From Podocnemis expansa (taxonomy: Eukaryota; Chordata; Testudines; Podocnemididae), in assembly GCA_007922195.1 (NCBI GenBank), contig ML681990.1, positions 37,148,709 to 37,212,708 on the forward strand: a DNA stretch of 64,000 nucleotides, in the 5' to 3' direction. Positions within the stretch are counted from its first letter, which is position 1; each line of letters starts with the position of its first letter. Below the pieces are notes generated by a model. It had not been told where the DNA came from, ran no database searches, and saw nothing but the letters and a program-made list of their open reading frames with translations. The position numbers were made by a program, and so were the translations under genes. Shown here piece by piece: positions 1 through 11,935 of this stretch.

Positions 1-2237
1 ACTCCTTTAATCTAGATTGAACAGTGGGGAACAATCCTACGATGGAAAGGGAATTTGCTAAATAACCTTTCAACCTCTCAGTTCTGTGGGTGGTATATTA
101 GTGACAGTCAGACACCCATCCATAGTTAGGACAGCTTTTTGACTACCTTCAACTCAACTTATGGGAGCTGCAGAACTGGTCATCCAACTGTTTTTGTGGG
201 GTTTTTTAAAGCATGTTCATGGTGACTCTTTTTATCCTGAGCTTTGTTACAGTTTAAGCTGCCAATGGCAGTGTGAGCTGAGGACAGATGAACCTCTTAT
301 GCACACACAAGAGGAAAATGTGTGGAAAGTACAGTGACAAGGTTGCTGAGACAGCTGAAATAAAGTCATATTAGATTTGAACAATTTGTGAGGTGAGAGC
401 TCTTGCAGCCAAATCCAAACAGTATATATTTTATTTTCTGCAAAGGCTACTTGACATTGAAGCTTGTGGTACAGACTAGAAAATGCAATAATAAAACCCA
501 CGTCTAGTATGGGGAGATAGAATCTCTTAAAATCAGCAAGTACAACTAAAACACATTTCTTCTTTTGGATGGGTGAAGGCTGTAGACTGGCTTTCTAGAA
601 CCACTGCAGTAAGTTATAAATGATGAAACAGAATGAAAAACCTCTGTGTGGTGCCCATTGTGCTATTTGTAGTAGTATTCAGTTCAGAAACATCTGGAAA
701 AGTCTGTCTAACCATTTAAATTTGAGATTTTATTTGATATTACAATACATTTGCTTTGCTAAGAAAAATGAAATTGCTTTTCCTTGGATCCAACTGACTC
801 CTGTAATCTCTGCTGTAGAGACAGTGTGGTGGCAGTCTGTGGGGTTGGGATGTAAGGCAAGAGAGAGACATTTTTATACAAGACTTGGATGTTTAAACAC
901 CACAGTAATACAAATAATTGTGAATAACCATAAAAAAGGTTTCACTCAAACCCAACACACCCTTATCCCCACTCAAACATCCTTCGCTCAGTTTCACTTC
1001 TATACAGTGTTAAGTGAAACAGGGATCACAGTCATTGATATCAGGGAGCACTAGGTTTAAGAAAGGTTGAAGCGGGTCTAAAATAATACCCTTAACTGGG
1101 TACCTATTTGTGGCAGCTTTATGGCTTAGTTTAGTTGATAACTGGAAGGTGCTTCCTGTTTACAGAGTAATGACCACAGTTAAGGCTGAATAAACTCAGA
1201 GACTGGGACTCAGAGTGAATAAACCCTGGGGTTGAAGAACTTGTTTGCCCAATGATATAGTGCTAAATGGGTAAATGGGGATCACCTTTTGAGTTGTTGT
1301 AACTTGTAGTGAAATTTTACATAAAATTTACAAAATCAAAAAGAACCAACTCTTAAAAGACTTCCATAGGATCCAGCCCTACAAGGTACTGAGTGTCTGG
1401 GATAAATTGAAACATTTTTGCTCTTCCTCACACCATCTCTTCTGTGGTGTCGTTTTGCCTCTCTTTCATCTCTGTTCATCTTGCCATACCTTCCTCACAA
1501 AACTTGCCTCTCCAGAATAAGTGCAGTATTTCAAAAGTGAATGTGCTGGGGGCTGAAAGAAAAAGAGATGCAAGGAGGAGATACTGAGGCAAAAGCTCTG
1601 CTTTCCTTTAAAAAGAGAAGGGTGTAAGGATGTGTGGGAGAGCTGAATGTCAATGGGAAACTCTCATGATTATTATTGGAAGGAGGGATCCAAAAGGATA
1701 AGCCAAATGGGTTTGTTTTCATTTTTCGACCAGTTTACTCTTCTTTTTAGTGGGGGAAGAAATGTATGTGGTGGTGCTTCCTATAAATATGTGGGGTTCT
1801 TTATTTAAGGTTTAAAGTGGTGGAAAGCCGAAGTGGCAGCAGAATTATTCCACTTACTGGAGCTCAAAACTTAAACATTGTTATGTGGATGTAAGCGAGG
1901 CTGAGTTGGCACAATTCACACACCAACAAACCAGCAGAAAGTGTCAGAATTTTCTTACACTTTCCTGTTAGCTGCTTTTCTTGCCACATTTCTCTTTTCA
2001 GGTCCCAGCATGTGTTTTTAACACCAGTTTGCTTATTCTCAGTGGGCTACATTGAAGGTTGCAAGGTGGAGGGGAAAGAGGCCCGGCAAGTTATTTATTT
2101 GGTGGTGACTATAGGTCTCTGTTATCTGCAGTAGAACTAGGTATTATCTTTAGTGAGTCTAAGTTGCTGTAAAAATGCATATTTAGGCGTGGAGCAGGTC
2201 AAATTATACCAGCTGAGAGACTCAATCTAAGCTTGTA
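1..2237. other. No gene or recognised repeat
   Basis: AT-rich DNA without a recognisable gene or repeat. The longest open frame (620-1054, + strand, 144 codons) has no familiar motif and ordinary A/T-rich composition, so I treat it as chance. Confidence 0.5.
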
Positions 2238-2460
2238 AAGCTTGTCTACACATGAAACATTTTTCAGTATAAATGAGTGATTTGAATCCTAGTTATACCA
2301 CTATAAACCCTCATCACTTGTGCAGACACTTCATTTTGTATTAGAGTTTTGTTTTGTTCACTTAGTGTTTCCCAGGAAGGGTTTAAGTGACACAAAGTGA
2401 ATTATTCTAGTGTAACTATATGTGTATAATCAGTGAAACTTGTCTATATACACAAGCCCT
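2238..2460. mobile_element. Possible old TIR element
   Basis: The left end contains cttgtctacacatg and the right end reads, in reverse complement, agggcttgtgtatatagac. The ends are only partly complementary, and no target duplication is visible. It may be a decayed miniature DNA transposon of the 'gtctacac' type seen at 5701, but the call is weak. Confidence 0.25.
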
Positions 2461-3995
2461 TAGTTCTGAACTTGATCCATAGTCTTATCTATGGTAAAAC
2501 ATAGTGTTATCTATGGTAAAACACAGATGATAAAACATTTTTTTTCCACAGCAAGATAGTACAACAGTATTTGGGAGATATGTCTGTATTGGTTTCTGTC
2601 CTCTTGTCTGTCTCTGGAGTGATGTACAAAAACTATGCTAAAAGAGCATAAGTTTGCAAAAATCAAGTACCAGTACTCAAAAAGTTGGGAAAAGCCAGTA
2701 TTAAGTTTGCTTGTTCAATCTTAATTGACCTCCCTCTTTGTACATATATATTATAGTACAGTCTTAAATTACATGATCACATACTGTGTTTTCCATTGGA
2801 CCCTCTGTCATTCAGTACACAGGATGGATGTTGTTGCTTGCTGAATAAGCAGCTATTCAGTATTGTCTTGTATTTACTGCATACTCTTGAAACTTGATAT
2901 GAATACAGAATTAACTTCCTCACAGGTTGGGTGGGGCAGCAAGGAAGATAAGAGAAGGTTCCCAGGAAAAGCAGCAAGGACTAGAAGTGCAGACCTTGGC
3001 TGTTGATAAGAGGGCATCTGAGCCAGGACCTGAGGTAGAGGCTGGGTGTGGGTTCCCCTACCAGCCACCAAGGATGTGTCATAGACCAGGCAGAGGACAC
3101 TGGACCGCCTCAGAAAGTTGTCCTGAAAGACTTGGATGCACTGCAGCAAAGGGAACATGCATGATGACCCGGCTGCAGGGCCAGCCCAGAAAAAGGAGGC
3201 TGAAGTTCCTGGAGTGAGAGAGGTCAGTAGGATGAGAGGATGTTGGGAGAGAGACTGCTGGAGCAGTACCTGGCCAGAGCTAATCCCTGGGATGGCTAGG
3301 AGGATGTGCCACCAGCAGAGAGTGTACCCCATAACATGATGCTATCCCTGTTTTGCAGATGCGGAGCTAAGGCATAAAAGTAAATGTCAAGGCTCTACTA
3401 ATTTTGGATACTCGGCCTGAGATACTTATGGCCTGACTTTTTTCTTACCTAGAACACTTTATATGTTCAAAGTACAGTTTCCATTGACATCAGTTGCAAC
3501 TATAAGTGCTCAATCTCAGAGTCCTAAGTTGCTGGGCACAACTAGTGACCATGTGTGAAATAAATGTCTGTTTTGAATGACTGCTTGCATAAGAACTCTT
3601 AGGCATGGGTAGACTTTAGTTCTCCAGAGCAGCATTCCACTGCCTTAACTGTAAAACCATGCTTTCTCTCCCTGACCATCCTGCTTCATTTACTATACAC
3701 CTTCCAACTTCTGCAACAAATGAGAAAAGGTTCCAAAGGCAATCACTCTCCTCACTGCACAACCTTGAGTCAACACTCAAGCATAGTTCATCCTGTTCAT
3801 TTATATTTTACTAGGATTCTGAAGGATTCCCTCATCCAAAGATATAGTTTAACAGGGATTATTGGGAGGGTTTCGTATGTTAGGTAGATTTTCATGGGAT
3901 CTCACTGAAGAAAGCAAGGCGCTATGTATTTGAAGGAAGTTACATTTCTGCCTTATGAGCAAGGCATTAAATGCATTTAAATTCTTTGCTTTTCT
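2461..3995. other. No gene; GC-richer stretch of unknown origin at 2925-3340
   Basis: Mostly unique-looking sequence. The 2925-3340 part is purine-rich and higher in GC than its flanks. Overlapping short open frames on both strands there share no recognised motif. It could be a remnant of a retroelement internal region; I cannot name it. Confidence 0.35.
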
Positions 3996-3997
3996 CT

Positions 3998-4405
3998 GGC
4001 ACAATAACAATAAAAATGATAAAAGGTCTGGAACACTTAACTTGTGAGGGAAGATTGAAAGAGCTGGGTTTGTTCGGTCTGGAAAAGAGGAGACTGAGAG
4101 GGAACATAACATTTTTTAAATACCTAGAAGGTTGTTGTGAGGAGGAAGGAGAATAATTTTTCTCCTTAACTGCCAATGATAGGACAAAGAGCAATGGGCT
4201 TAAATTACAGCAAAGGAAGATTAGGTTGGACTGGAGTAAATTGCCTAGGCAGGTTGTGGAAGCTACATTGTTGGAAGCTTTCAAGAACAACTTAGACAGG
4301 CACCTATCAAGGGTGTCTTAAGAGGGTACTTGGTCCTTGTGTGAGTGCAGGGAACTGGACTTGATGACCTCTCATGGTCCCTTACAGTTTCTATGATTCT
4401 ATGAA
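3998..4405 (+). mobile_element. CR1 LINE, 3' end
   Basis: A 5'-truncated CR1 copy. It carries the C-terminal reverse-transcriptase region, where frame fragments read [20 protein letters not shown], followed by the characteristic 3' tail 'gacttgatgacctctcatgg' and 'tctatgattctatga'. Many indels break the frame. CR1 is the dominant LINE of birds, crocodilians and turtles. The same tail occurs in antisense at 43668-43990 and 55706-55912. Confidence 0.85.
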
Positions 4406-4505
4406 GCTTGTAGTTCTAGCAAACATAATTAGATACGCATATACTCTGAGGTGTGCCCTTGTTGCCTTGTAATTGAGTCTTACAACTCCAACACTCTAGG
4501 AAAGG

Positions 4506-4620
4506 TGTAAGTTCCCCCATCTTCAATGTGCCTGATGAACATTTTCTCCCAAGAAAGCTCGTGTGATAAATAAATTTTAGTTTTTAAGTGTCACAGGACC
4601 CCTTGTTTTTTGTACTCTAG
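4506..4620 (+). mobile_element. Penelope-like element 3' tail fragment
   Basis: The sequence starts at 'gttcccccatcttcaa', runs through a decayed hammerhead-like motif (cctgatgaa...aagaaagctcgtgt) and the 'ataaataaattttag' segment, and ends near 'cacaggaccccttg'. It matches the tail of the fuller PLE at 14760-14890. There is no coding sequence. Confidence 0.7.
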
Positions 4621-5213
4621 ACAGGGTTGTCTGTTGTAGTTGTGTTTTATAACACATGATTAAAATAGGCTGAGCCATTGCCTGCAGCTGGAGAAAACTA
4701 CTGCATACTTTTGAACAATAGACTGCAAAGTCCTCAAAGTCTATGGGTTCACTGCTTGTTCTTAGAAGTGCATGTTTGTTTTTGGCACTACCAACCAAAG
4801 AGCAGCAGACATGCTGACCTCACCTGTAATCTGTATGACTTGTATCCCCAGGTACAATTCCAATGATATTGGACTGTGTATGTAGCTGATCTTGCTGTGC
4901 TGGACTAGCTAGTTTTAGTTTGAGAACTGAGTTTCATAAAGATGAAATCTTCCATAGCCAAATCCAGCTTTTTCAATATAATTGAATTACTAGATTCTGC
5001 ATCTTTTTCACTCATTGTTTCTGCTTATGAAAATCACTTAGCCTGCAGTCTGCCCAGGTCTATCAGCAAAATTCTGCTTAGCCTAAAAGCTCAACTGACT
5101 AGCTGGTCTGGCCATCATCTAACATGGAAGAAATGAGGTGAGATGACTCCTCCATAGCCTGTGGAGTAGCTGCTACTGTAGACTTGAAGTGAAAGTAGAT
5201 ACTATGGGTATGC
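4621..5213. other. No gene or recognised repeat
   Basis: No motif-bearing open frame and no repeat family I recognise. Confidence 0.5.
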
Positions 5214-5695
5214 AGGGACGTCCCTAGGGGGATCTGCGGCCTTGGGTGAATTGCCCTCTGTGGAGCCCCTGCTCACCCCCCGGCACTGGGGGGCAGGGCT
5301 GGCTGCCCCATGCCGGGGACCAGGCGAGCCAGCCAAAGAGTGGCCTGGTTCAGCACTGCCAGTCCGGCCAACCCCTCTCCCCGCCATGTGCGCAGCTTTC
5401 GGCTCCACGCAGGGGCAGCAGGGAGGAGGTGGGAGGTAGTGCAGCCAGGGAGCTAGTGGTACGGGTCCTGTGCTGCCTCCTGCCCCCTCCCTGCTGCTCC
5501 AGCACAGAGAGGAAAGTAGCACACGTGGCAGGGGCAGGGTGGCTGGACTGGCAGCACTGAACTGGGCCCCCCTTTTGGCTGGCTCACCTGGTTCCTGGCA
5601 TGGGGGGCAGTGCAGTGGTGCAGGCCCCGTGGGATCCCCCAAAAGCTCAGGGCCCTGGGTGGCTGCCCTGGTCACCCTACCCTAGGGATGGCTTT
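5214..5695. mobile_element. GC-rich non-autonomous TIR element
   Basis: A GC-rich block with sharp composition edges inside AT-rich DNA. The left end reads cagggacgtccctaggg and the right end reads ccctagggatggctt; the shared 'ccctaggg' core makes imperfect terminal inverted repeats. Overlapping open frames on both strands reflect GC content rather than coding. The superfamily is unknown. It abuts the next element at 5701. Confidence 0.5.
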
Positions 5696-5700
5696 GTGGA

Positions 5701-6135
5701 TGTGTCTACACTTAGAAAGTTAGTTCAAATTAACTGAATTCTAACTAATCAATTCAAACTGATAATGATTAGTTCAAATTAAGTTAATTCGAATTAACAT
5801 GGCCACACTAGAAACCCTAATTCGAACTATCATATCCATGCACAGGACTTGCTAGTTCAAATTAGGTAGGGGGCGCTATTTCACAGGGAAAATCAAACCG
5901 TGGCTAATTCAAACTAACAGTTCAAATTAACATGGCTTCATTGGGTTAATTCAAACTAATGAGTTCAAATTAAATGTCACATCAAAGGTAAACCAGGTTG
6001 TATAACTTCAAAGTCAGCTTTCATCAATTCGAGCTAAGGCATTCCTTAGTTCGAATTAATGAAAGCCTGAGTGGCCATGCATTTATTTCATCAATCCTCA
6101 TCAATTTAAATTAATTTAAGTGTAGACATACCATA
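5701..6135. mobile_element. MITE with repeated TTCRAATTAA motifs
   Basis: Ends are inverted repeats around tgtctacactta (left, near 5704) and taagtgtagacatacc (right, near 6118). The interior is packed with variants of ttcaaattaa and ttcgaattaa in both orientations, and has a short GC-richer centre (gggggcgct). No coding capacity. It looks like a miniature DNA transposon; flanks are too decayed to give a target duplication. Confidence 0.65.
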
Positions 6136-7320
6136 TTACTGTAGTGTACAATCTCCACAGGGAGAGGACAGAAATATCTATTTAGGACAATATACCTTGT
6201 GTGCTGGTGAGCTAGGGGCTGTGGTGGCAACAGAGTTCAAGACCCCACGTGGGTGTGTTCCTGTGCACTCCACACCAAATCTTTCCTCCTTCCCCAGCAC
6301 AATAAAACTGACTTTTCACAGTTGTGGAGAAGAGGACAGGAATAGCCCCTATGGGCAACACACTTTAAACCCACATGCAAAAATAGATTAAAAATATCTG
6401 CTTCATACATGTGTTTATGCTAAAGCTAAGTAACTTTAAGCATAATTAGCAATTTTCCGTAGTTAAACTGCTACTAATACAGTATAAAAAATGCTAGTTT
6501 TCAGTTATGACACTACTTCAGCTAACACCTGAAATTTCAAAATGGTGGAAAGGGATAGAAATCAGTAGCTGAAGTGACTGTTGAAATAACACTGAAATTA
6601 AAAGGAATAGGAAGGGCAATGAGATGGAGGAGAAAACGGATGATGTTTTGACGTGCCAGAAATAGAAGCAAATATTTTATGATGTTTGAAAACTCAGAAA
6701 TTAAACATTCCCCTAAGTGTTCATTTCCAGCCATCATGATTTGTGGTATATTCGATTGCACAACTGTCCATGCTTCTTCAAGTCAAGCAGTGCTTCTATA
6801 GCTCTAATGAGAGCAAGTGCTAGACTTTGGACTGAAGTAATTTTGGTTGCTGTCATTAGGAAACAATTTTATTGGTATGGTCAGGGTATCTCTCTCTCTT
6901 TTTGAAGAAGTTTGATTCATATAATTATTCTAACCCTTTTTAAATAATTTGTCTGTCTTCAAAAGTTTGTCATTTAGTCAGTACACAATGTCTAAGTTCA
7001 ATGAAAATTATCACAAATTTCTGTTAGTGCACAAGTATATCAACCTACATTGTGGTATTCCCTGCTGTGGTAATGCATGTGTCATGAAAACTGACGTATT
7101 CAAAAGACCACCTGGGGAAACACAATCAAGTCAACACAATGAGACCACATGTTGGTGTTGAGCTTTTTATTTGAACTTCAGTGCTATCTTCTTTAGCTTA
7201 CGTGACTGAAGACAATCTTGATACTTCCTCTGATAGACTCACTAGTTAGCTTGTTTCTGGATCTGTATGAAGCAGTCTTAAAACTACAGTATCAACATGG
7301 GGAAGTAAAGAAATATTGAC
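6136..7320. other. No gene or recognised repeat
   Basis: AT-rich sequence with short chance open frames only. Confidence 0.5.
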
Positions 7321-7324
7321 AGAG

Positions 7325-8745
7325 CCAGATGGGTACCCACAAGTCAACTTCTACAGGACAAGTCCAACAAGGAAAACAGACTACCACTACTCATCACTGA
7401 TGGCCTGCAAGTCAAAGTTCTCCAGCACATCAAACATCTACAGCCTATCCTGCAAGATGATTCTCAATCTCTCAAGCTTTGGGAGATAGAGCTCTCCTCA
7501 CTTACAGACAGCCCCCTACCCCCATCCTTAAGCAAATACTTGCCAGCAACTACATGCCATGCAACAGAAGCACTAAGGCAGGCACTTATCCCTACAGCAA
7601 TCCCCTGTGCCTATTCTGCCCACGTCTACTAACATGACACCATGATAGGACCTAACCAAACCAGTCAATCCATCAGGGGCTGATTCATCTGCTCATCCAC
7701 CAATGTGATAATGCCTTTGACTGTGTTCACACACAAACTGTTATTTCAAAATAAAATCCTTATTTTGAAATAACATTTTCTTATTTCCATTTAAGTTATT
7801 TCGCAATGAGGGAAACCCTCAAAGCAAAACAACATGCCCTGTGTGTGGACATGCTATTGCGCTTCAGGAGAGGGGGCACCATGGGAGGTGTGGCAACATG
7901 GTCCCCTCGCTGGGCCATGCCCCCACCCAATATATGCAAAAAGGAAGGCACCCTGGGAAGAAGGGCAAAACTGTTATTTCAAAATAACATGTCCAAACGG
8001 CATTGTTTCAAAACAACCGTTTTGAAACAATAGCTATTTCAATTGCATGTGAGGTTTTACTGTTTCAAAATGATGACTGTTATTTCAAAACAATGGGGTC
8101 CTGTCGTTTCAAAATAACAAAACATTGTTCAGACATACCCAGCTTTATTTAGAAACAATGGCCGTTTCAAAATAAAACCCTGGTGTGGACACAGCCATCA
8201 TGTGCCAGCAATGCTCCCCTCCTTTAGACGTTGGCCAAAGGTAGACTGTCTCTGTACAAAAGAATAAATGGACACAAACTGGATATCAGGAAGGGTGGCC
8301 TTCAAAAACCAGTAGGGGAATGCTTCAACCTCCCTGCCCACTGTGAGTTACAGTGATTGAACAGAATCACATTAAAACAAGACTCCAACAAGAAACTGCA
8401 GGGTTGAAATCCTTATGCAAATTTGACACCATTGTATTAGGTCTCAGAGATTTGGGCTGGTTTGCTCATTAGCAAATGTGGTTTTTTTTTTTTTGTTTTG
8501 TTTTGTTTTTAAATCATTCTCACCTTATCTAATGCTCCACGCTGTTTGCATGGAACAACTTGTTAGGTTTGCTGAAAAAGACCGAACTGACCTTGTGACT
8601 TGAACTTCTCTGTATTTATTTATTCATGTGACATACTACAGCTTCCATTTCATGCATCTGATGAAGTGGGATTACAACCACAGAAACTCATGTGATAAAT
8701 ATATTCATCTTTTAAAATGCCACAGGACTCTGGTTTTTTTTGGTT
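7325..8745 (+). pseudogene. Penelope-like element relic (GIY-YIG part and tail), split by a TIR element
   Basis: Degenerate relative of the PLE at 13480-14400. The left half (7325-7718) matches the linker before the GIY-YIG domain (catctacagcctatcctgca; cctaaccaaaccagtcaatc). The right half (8197-8460) carries the decayed domain itself (atcatgtgccagcaatgc; aaaagaataaatgga). A tail with catctgatgaagtgggatta follows at 8655-8745. Frameshifts and stops throughout remove any coding potential. The break at 7718/8197 falls inside the 'GCC ATC ATG' stretch of the intact copy and holds the element at 7719-8196. Much older than the copy at 11.8 kb. Confidence 0.75.
7719..8196. mobile_element. TTTCGAAA-family TIR element (older copy)
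   Basis: Terminal inverted repeats gactgtgttcacac (left) and gtgtggacacagcc (right) match the better preserved ends at 50992 and 51748. Short palindrome-derived motifs (ttatttcaaaataa, ttattttgaaata, gtttcaaaacaac) fill both arms. The centre includes ggcaccatgggaggtgtggc, shared with the copy at 9103-9602. Flanking triplets are ttt and atc, consistent with a diverged 3-bp duplication as in PIF/Harbinger elements. No transposase is encoded. Confidence 0.7.
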
Positions 8746-8888
8746 CAAGTAGTATGTTTTGATTTCAGAATGTTTGTAGAATCCTTCAACTTCATAGGGT
8801 CCAGCTAATGTAGTTACTTCTATAAATCTGCTTCTCCCAGTGACAGATTATCATAGGTGAGGGGTACCTACCACAGGATTATCTAATT

Positions 8889-9088
8889 CAGGTATCTCAA
8901 ATTCAAACCACCACGAGGGCCACCACGAGGGCCACGTGAGGACTATTACGTTAGCCCAAGGGCCGCACCAATGAAACCATTTCATACAACGATATTGCAA
9001 ATATTGATGGCAATAGTGTCATTGCAGGCCTCAAGAAATAACTTTAGGGGCCACATGCAGCCCATGGGCTGCGAGTTTGAGACCCCTG
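8889..9088. mobile_element. hAT-like MITE with exact 8-bp TSD
   Basis: A short element ending in gagtttgagacccctg, with a decayed left end caggtatctcaaattc. Both flanks carry atctaatt (8881-8888 and 9089-9096), the 8-bp duplication expected of hAT insertion. The same family lies at 33954-34159, 55173-55341 and 55439-55650. Non-coding. Confidence 0.85.
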
Positions 9089-9102
9089 ATCTAATTCATA
9101 TT

Positions 9103-9602
9103 GGCTATGTCAACACGTACTTTATTATTTCAAAATAAGTTATTTCAAAATGAGTTTTTTTGAAGTAAAGTCCTTATTTCAAAATAAGTTAATTTGAATT
9201 AAGAAAATGTTAATTCAAATTAAGGGAAAAGTTCAATGTGAAATAGCATGTCCAAACACAGGACTTGCTATTTCGCATTAGGAGAGGGGCACCATGGGAG
9301 ATGTGGCAACATGGCCCCTTCCCTGGGCCAGGCCCCCACCTTCTATAGGCTAAAAGGAAGGCACCCTGGGAAGGAGAAGGGCAAAAGTATTATTTTGCAA
9401 TAATGGTTATTTTGAAATAACACGTCCGAATGGTATTTCGAACTAGCCATTTTGAAATAACTGCCATTTCAATTTAAAGAAGGTTTAAGCTATTTTGAAA
9501 TGATGGAGCCCGTCATTTTGAAATAAGAATGTCATGTGGACCTAATCTCTTATTTTGAAATAACCAGTGTTTTTTCAAAATAAAAGACATGTGGACATAC
9601 TC
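9103..9602. mobile_element. TTTCGAAA-family TIR element (older copy)
   Basis: Ends ggctatgtcaacac and gtggacatactc are imperfect inverted repeats. The interior holds many ttatttcaaaataa and ttttgaaataa units and shares its centre (ggcaccatgggagatgtggc; gaaggcaccctgggaag) with the element at 7719-8196. Those centres are nearly colinear, so the two are copies of one non-autonomous family. Palindrome cores have mostly lost their CpG. Confidence 0.7.
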
Positions 9603-9720
9603 ATGGTGTGAATAGCTCTACATCATTTTATGTTTCCTCTTTCTTGCTGATTGCTATGATCATATTAGCTACTACCTTTATTCTTGGACTGGCTTCCCCA
9701 CCTTTACCTGGTCAAAATTA

Positions 9721-11510
9721 AGGTTCTTCTTCAAGCGCTGCTTGGATACATTCAGTAATAAGTGTACGCATGCCTCAGCACTTGATTGGTCAGAAACCTT
9801 TTTGCCCTAGCCTGTCAGAGCAGGGGTGGTGGCCAAAGCCCCCTGGACACCCCGTGGCTATATATATGGCAGCAGCCCTGCTCCTCCTCAGTTCCATTTT
9901 TCAGCCCTCACTGTCGGTATCAGAACAGCCCGCTCCTTGCGATCACGCAAGCAGCCTATCGTTGCCTTGTATATGAGTCACTTCCTTGACTGGAAGAACT
10001 CCCTCCTTTACTCCAAATCTGGGATCCATGTGCTTTCCTCCCAGCTTTTCCCAGTTCAGTCCCAAGGCAGTAAGCAGCCTTTCAGTCTTGCTACCACCCC
10101 TTCCCGTAGAGTGGTGCTCCCTTTTTCCCCATCATACCCCTGGCTAGGGAGGATCATCCTCCCAGGCCTGTCTTTTCTCTGGAGTAATTAAAAGAGCAAA
10201 TAACATTCCAATTTTAAACTCTACTGCTCCTTCAAGAATCCTTCTATCAGTGCTTGGGAGGCCTTCGGAATCTTACCTCCTTTCCTTCCTCCTGCTTCCC
10301 CCGCCTTCATGTGTTCCACAGGGGAAGTGTATGGCTTCGGTCTGCTCAAGGCCCATAGCCACCTGCCTCCCTGCTAGCGATGGTCAGTTATTGAGGCAAT
10401 ATGGTTTATACACAGAGGCACTGCTTAACACTGTGCCTTCCCCCTCCTTCCAAGCCCATAACTAGCTGAGTGAGGTCAGTTCCTCCTACATTCCAACCAT
10501 AGGCCCTTCCTTTTCTGTTGACATCTTTAAAGGTGATGGTTTGACCCCTTAACACAGTGGGCTTGTATAAACATTCCCTGGCCCCGCATTCTCCCTGTCC
10601 CTTCAGCTACCAGTGGCCACACCTTTCTGTGGGCCTCTGAAGGGACATTTGGTATTTTGGTTACTGTGTTGGCATTTGCCCACCAGGTAAACTATTCTTG
10701 CCAGATGGTTGCTTGCTTCCTCCTGCACAAGCCCTCTTCCCTTAGTTGGTCCCACCTCCCCCTTTTTACTGCTTCTTGGTATTGGTCAGTAGGCTGAGCT
10801 TTTCTTGACTCCACCTTAGCCTTCCTTGTCGAACTGGCGGAGGCATGTGTCATAGACCTAAAACCAGGGAACACACCCTGGCTGCCTCACTTTGGCAGCT
10901 GCCTTGCCACCGGCCTTTTATGTCCCTCATCTGGTGGGGCCTAACCAATTCCAGAATTTGCCACCACATCTCTTCTCTATGATAATGTGACTTTAGGCCT
11001 CCCTTTGCCCCTGCTGATCATAGTCAGGGAGCACTCAAGGAGCATAGGCCTTTGTCTTTCCCCACTTAGGCCAGGCCGTTCAACCTACTGGCTCCTCTAT
11101 GCCTGGGGTTTGGCCATTTGAGGGGTAGCTGTACTGAAGGCAGGGAAAACCCAACTCTGCCCACCATCCTCGGTACGGCTAGCAGTCATCTGTTACTGAG
11201 TGTATTTGAGCAATGCTCGAAGAAGAACGGTGGGTTACTTCCCAGTAACCATGTTTCTTTGAGATGGGCTGCTCAGATTAATTCAGAACCATCCCCACAA
11301 CATGGAGTTGGTGACTTTTAGGGACTGAGGAGGGACAGGGCTGCAGCCATATATATAGCCACGGGGTGGCTTAGGGGCGTTGGCTGCCAGCCCTGTTCCA
11401 ATAGGCTAGGGCAAAAAGGTTTCCTACCAATTGTGTGCTGTGGCATGTACGCATCTATTACTGAATGAATCCAAGCAGCCCTTCTCAAAGAAGGATGGTT
11501 ACTGGTAAGT
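9721..11510 (+). mobile_element. Non-autonomous DIRS derivative with intact termini
   Basis: The left terminal repeat (about 9723-9900, starting ttcttcttcaagcgctgct) is inverted at about 11322-11495. Next to the right repeat, 11185-11285 is the internal complementary region: a junction of a left-end complement (caatgctcgaagaagaac) and a right-end complement (gggttacttcccagtaacc), as in DIRS1 circle-junction architecture. Residues TLPTILGTA near 11155 match the C-terminus of the recombinase in the full DIRS at 36.6 kb. The intervening ~1.1 kb (10000-11110) has none of the gag, RT, RNase H or recombinase motifs. It therefore looks like an internally replaced copy that could only have moved using proteins from a full element. 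Confidence 0.7.
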
Positions 11511-11835
11511 TGCTCCCTGTTTCTTTGTGCTAGCTTTCAAGACTCTCTGAAACTGCATCTCTACTTTACTATTATTATCACGTTGCTGCCACTTCCAGTG
11601 ACATCAAGTTTGACCGTATGCTTGCCCACTCCCTCTGCAAACATTCTTGGATTTTATTTTATACTGTTTCCATAGCCACAGAATGTCATCCTTGATGTGA
11701 TCTGTAAATCTGCTACTTTCTTAAATTCCTTCCCAAATCTTGCCTTGTTTGCAGTGCTTTCAGGAAATCAACCAATGTTTGGGTTGAGTCAGGTGAGGCA
11801 TATCTATTTATTAAGAGGTATAATTACAAAATGAA
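11511..11835. other. No gene; short spacer between DIRS derivative and PLE
   Basis: No recognised feature. Confidence 0.4.
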
Positions 11836-11935
11836 CTCTCAAAACTAATTTCCTTCATAGAAAACCAACCTACAATGCATTCTTCTACATGGCTGGACTT
11901 CACAACAAAGAGAAAATCCATCTACGACACACACT

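Noticed and set aside
620..1054. 144-codon open frame on the plus strand as a host gene
   Set aside because: No domain motif, no splice-like structure, composition as flanking DNA; long chance frames are expected in 64 kb.
8655..8700. Hammerhead motif in the old PLE tail
   Set aside because: Core CTGATGA remains, but stem II (gtgggattacaaccaca) and AGCT are lost, so it is only a relic.
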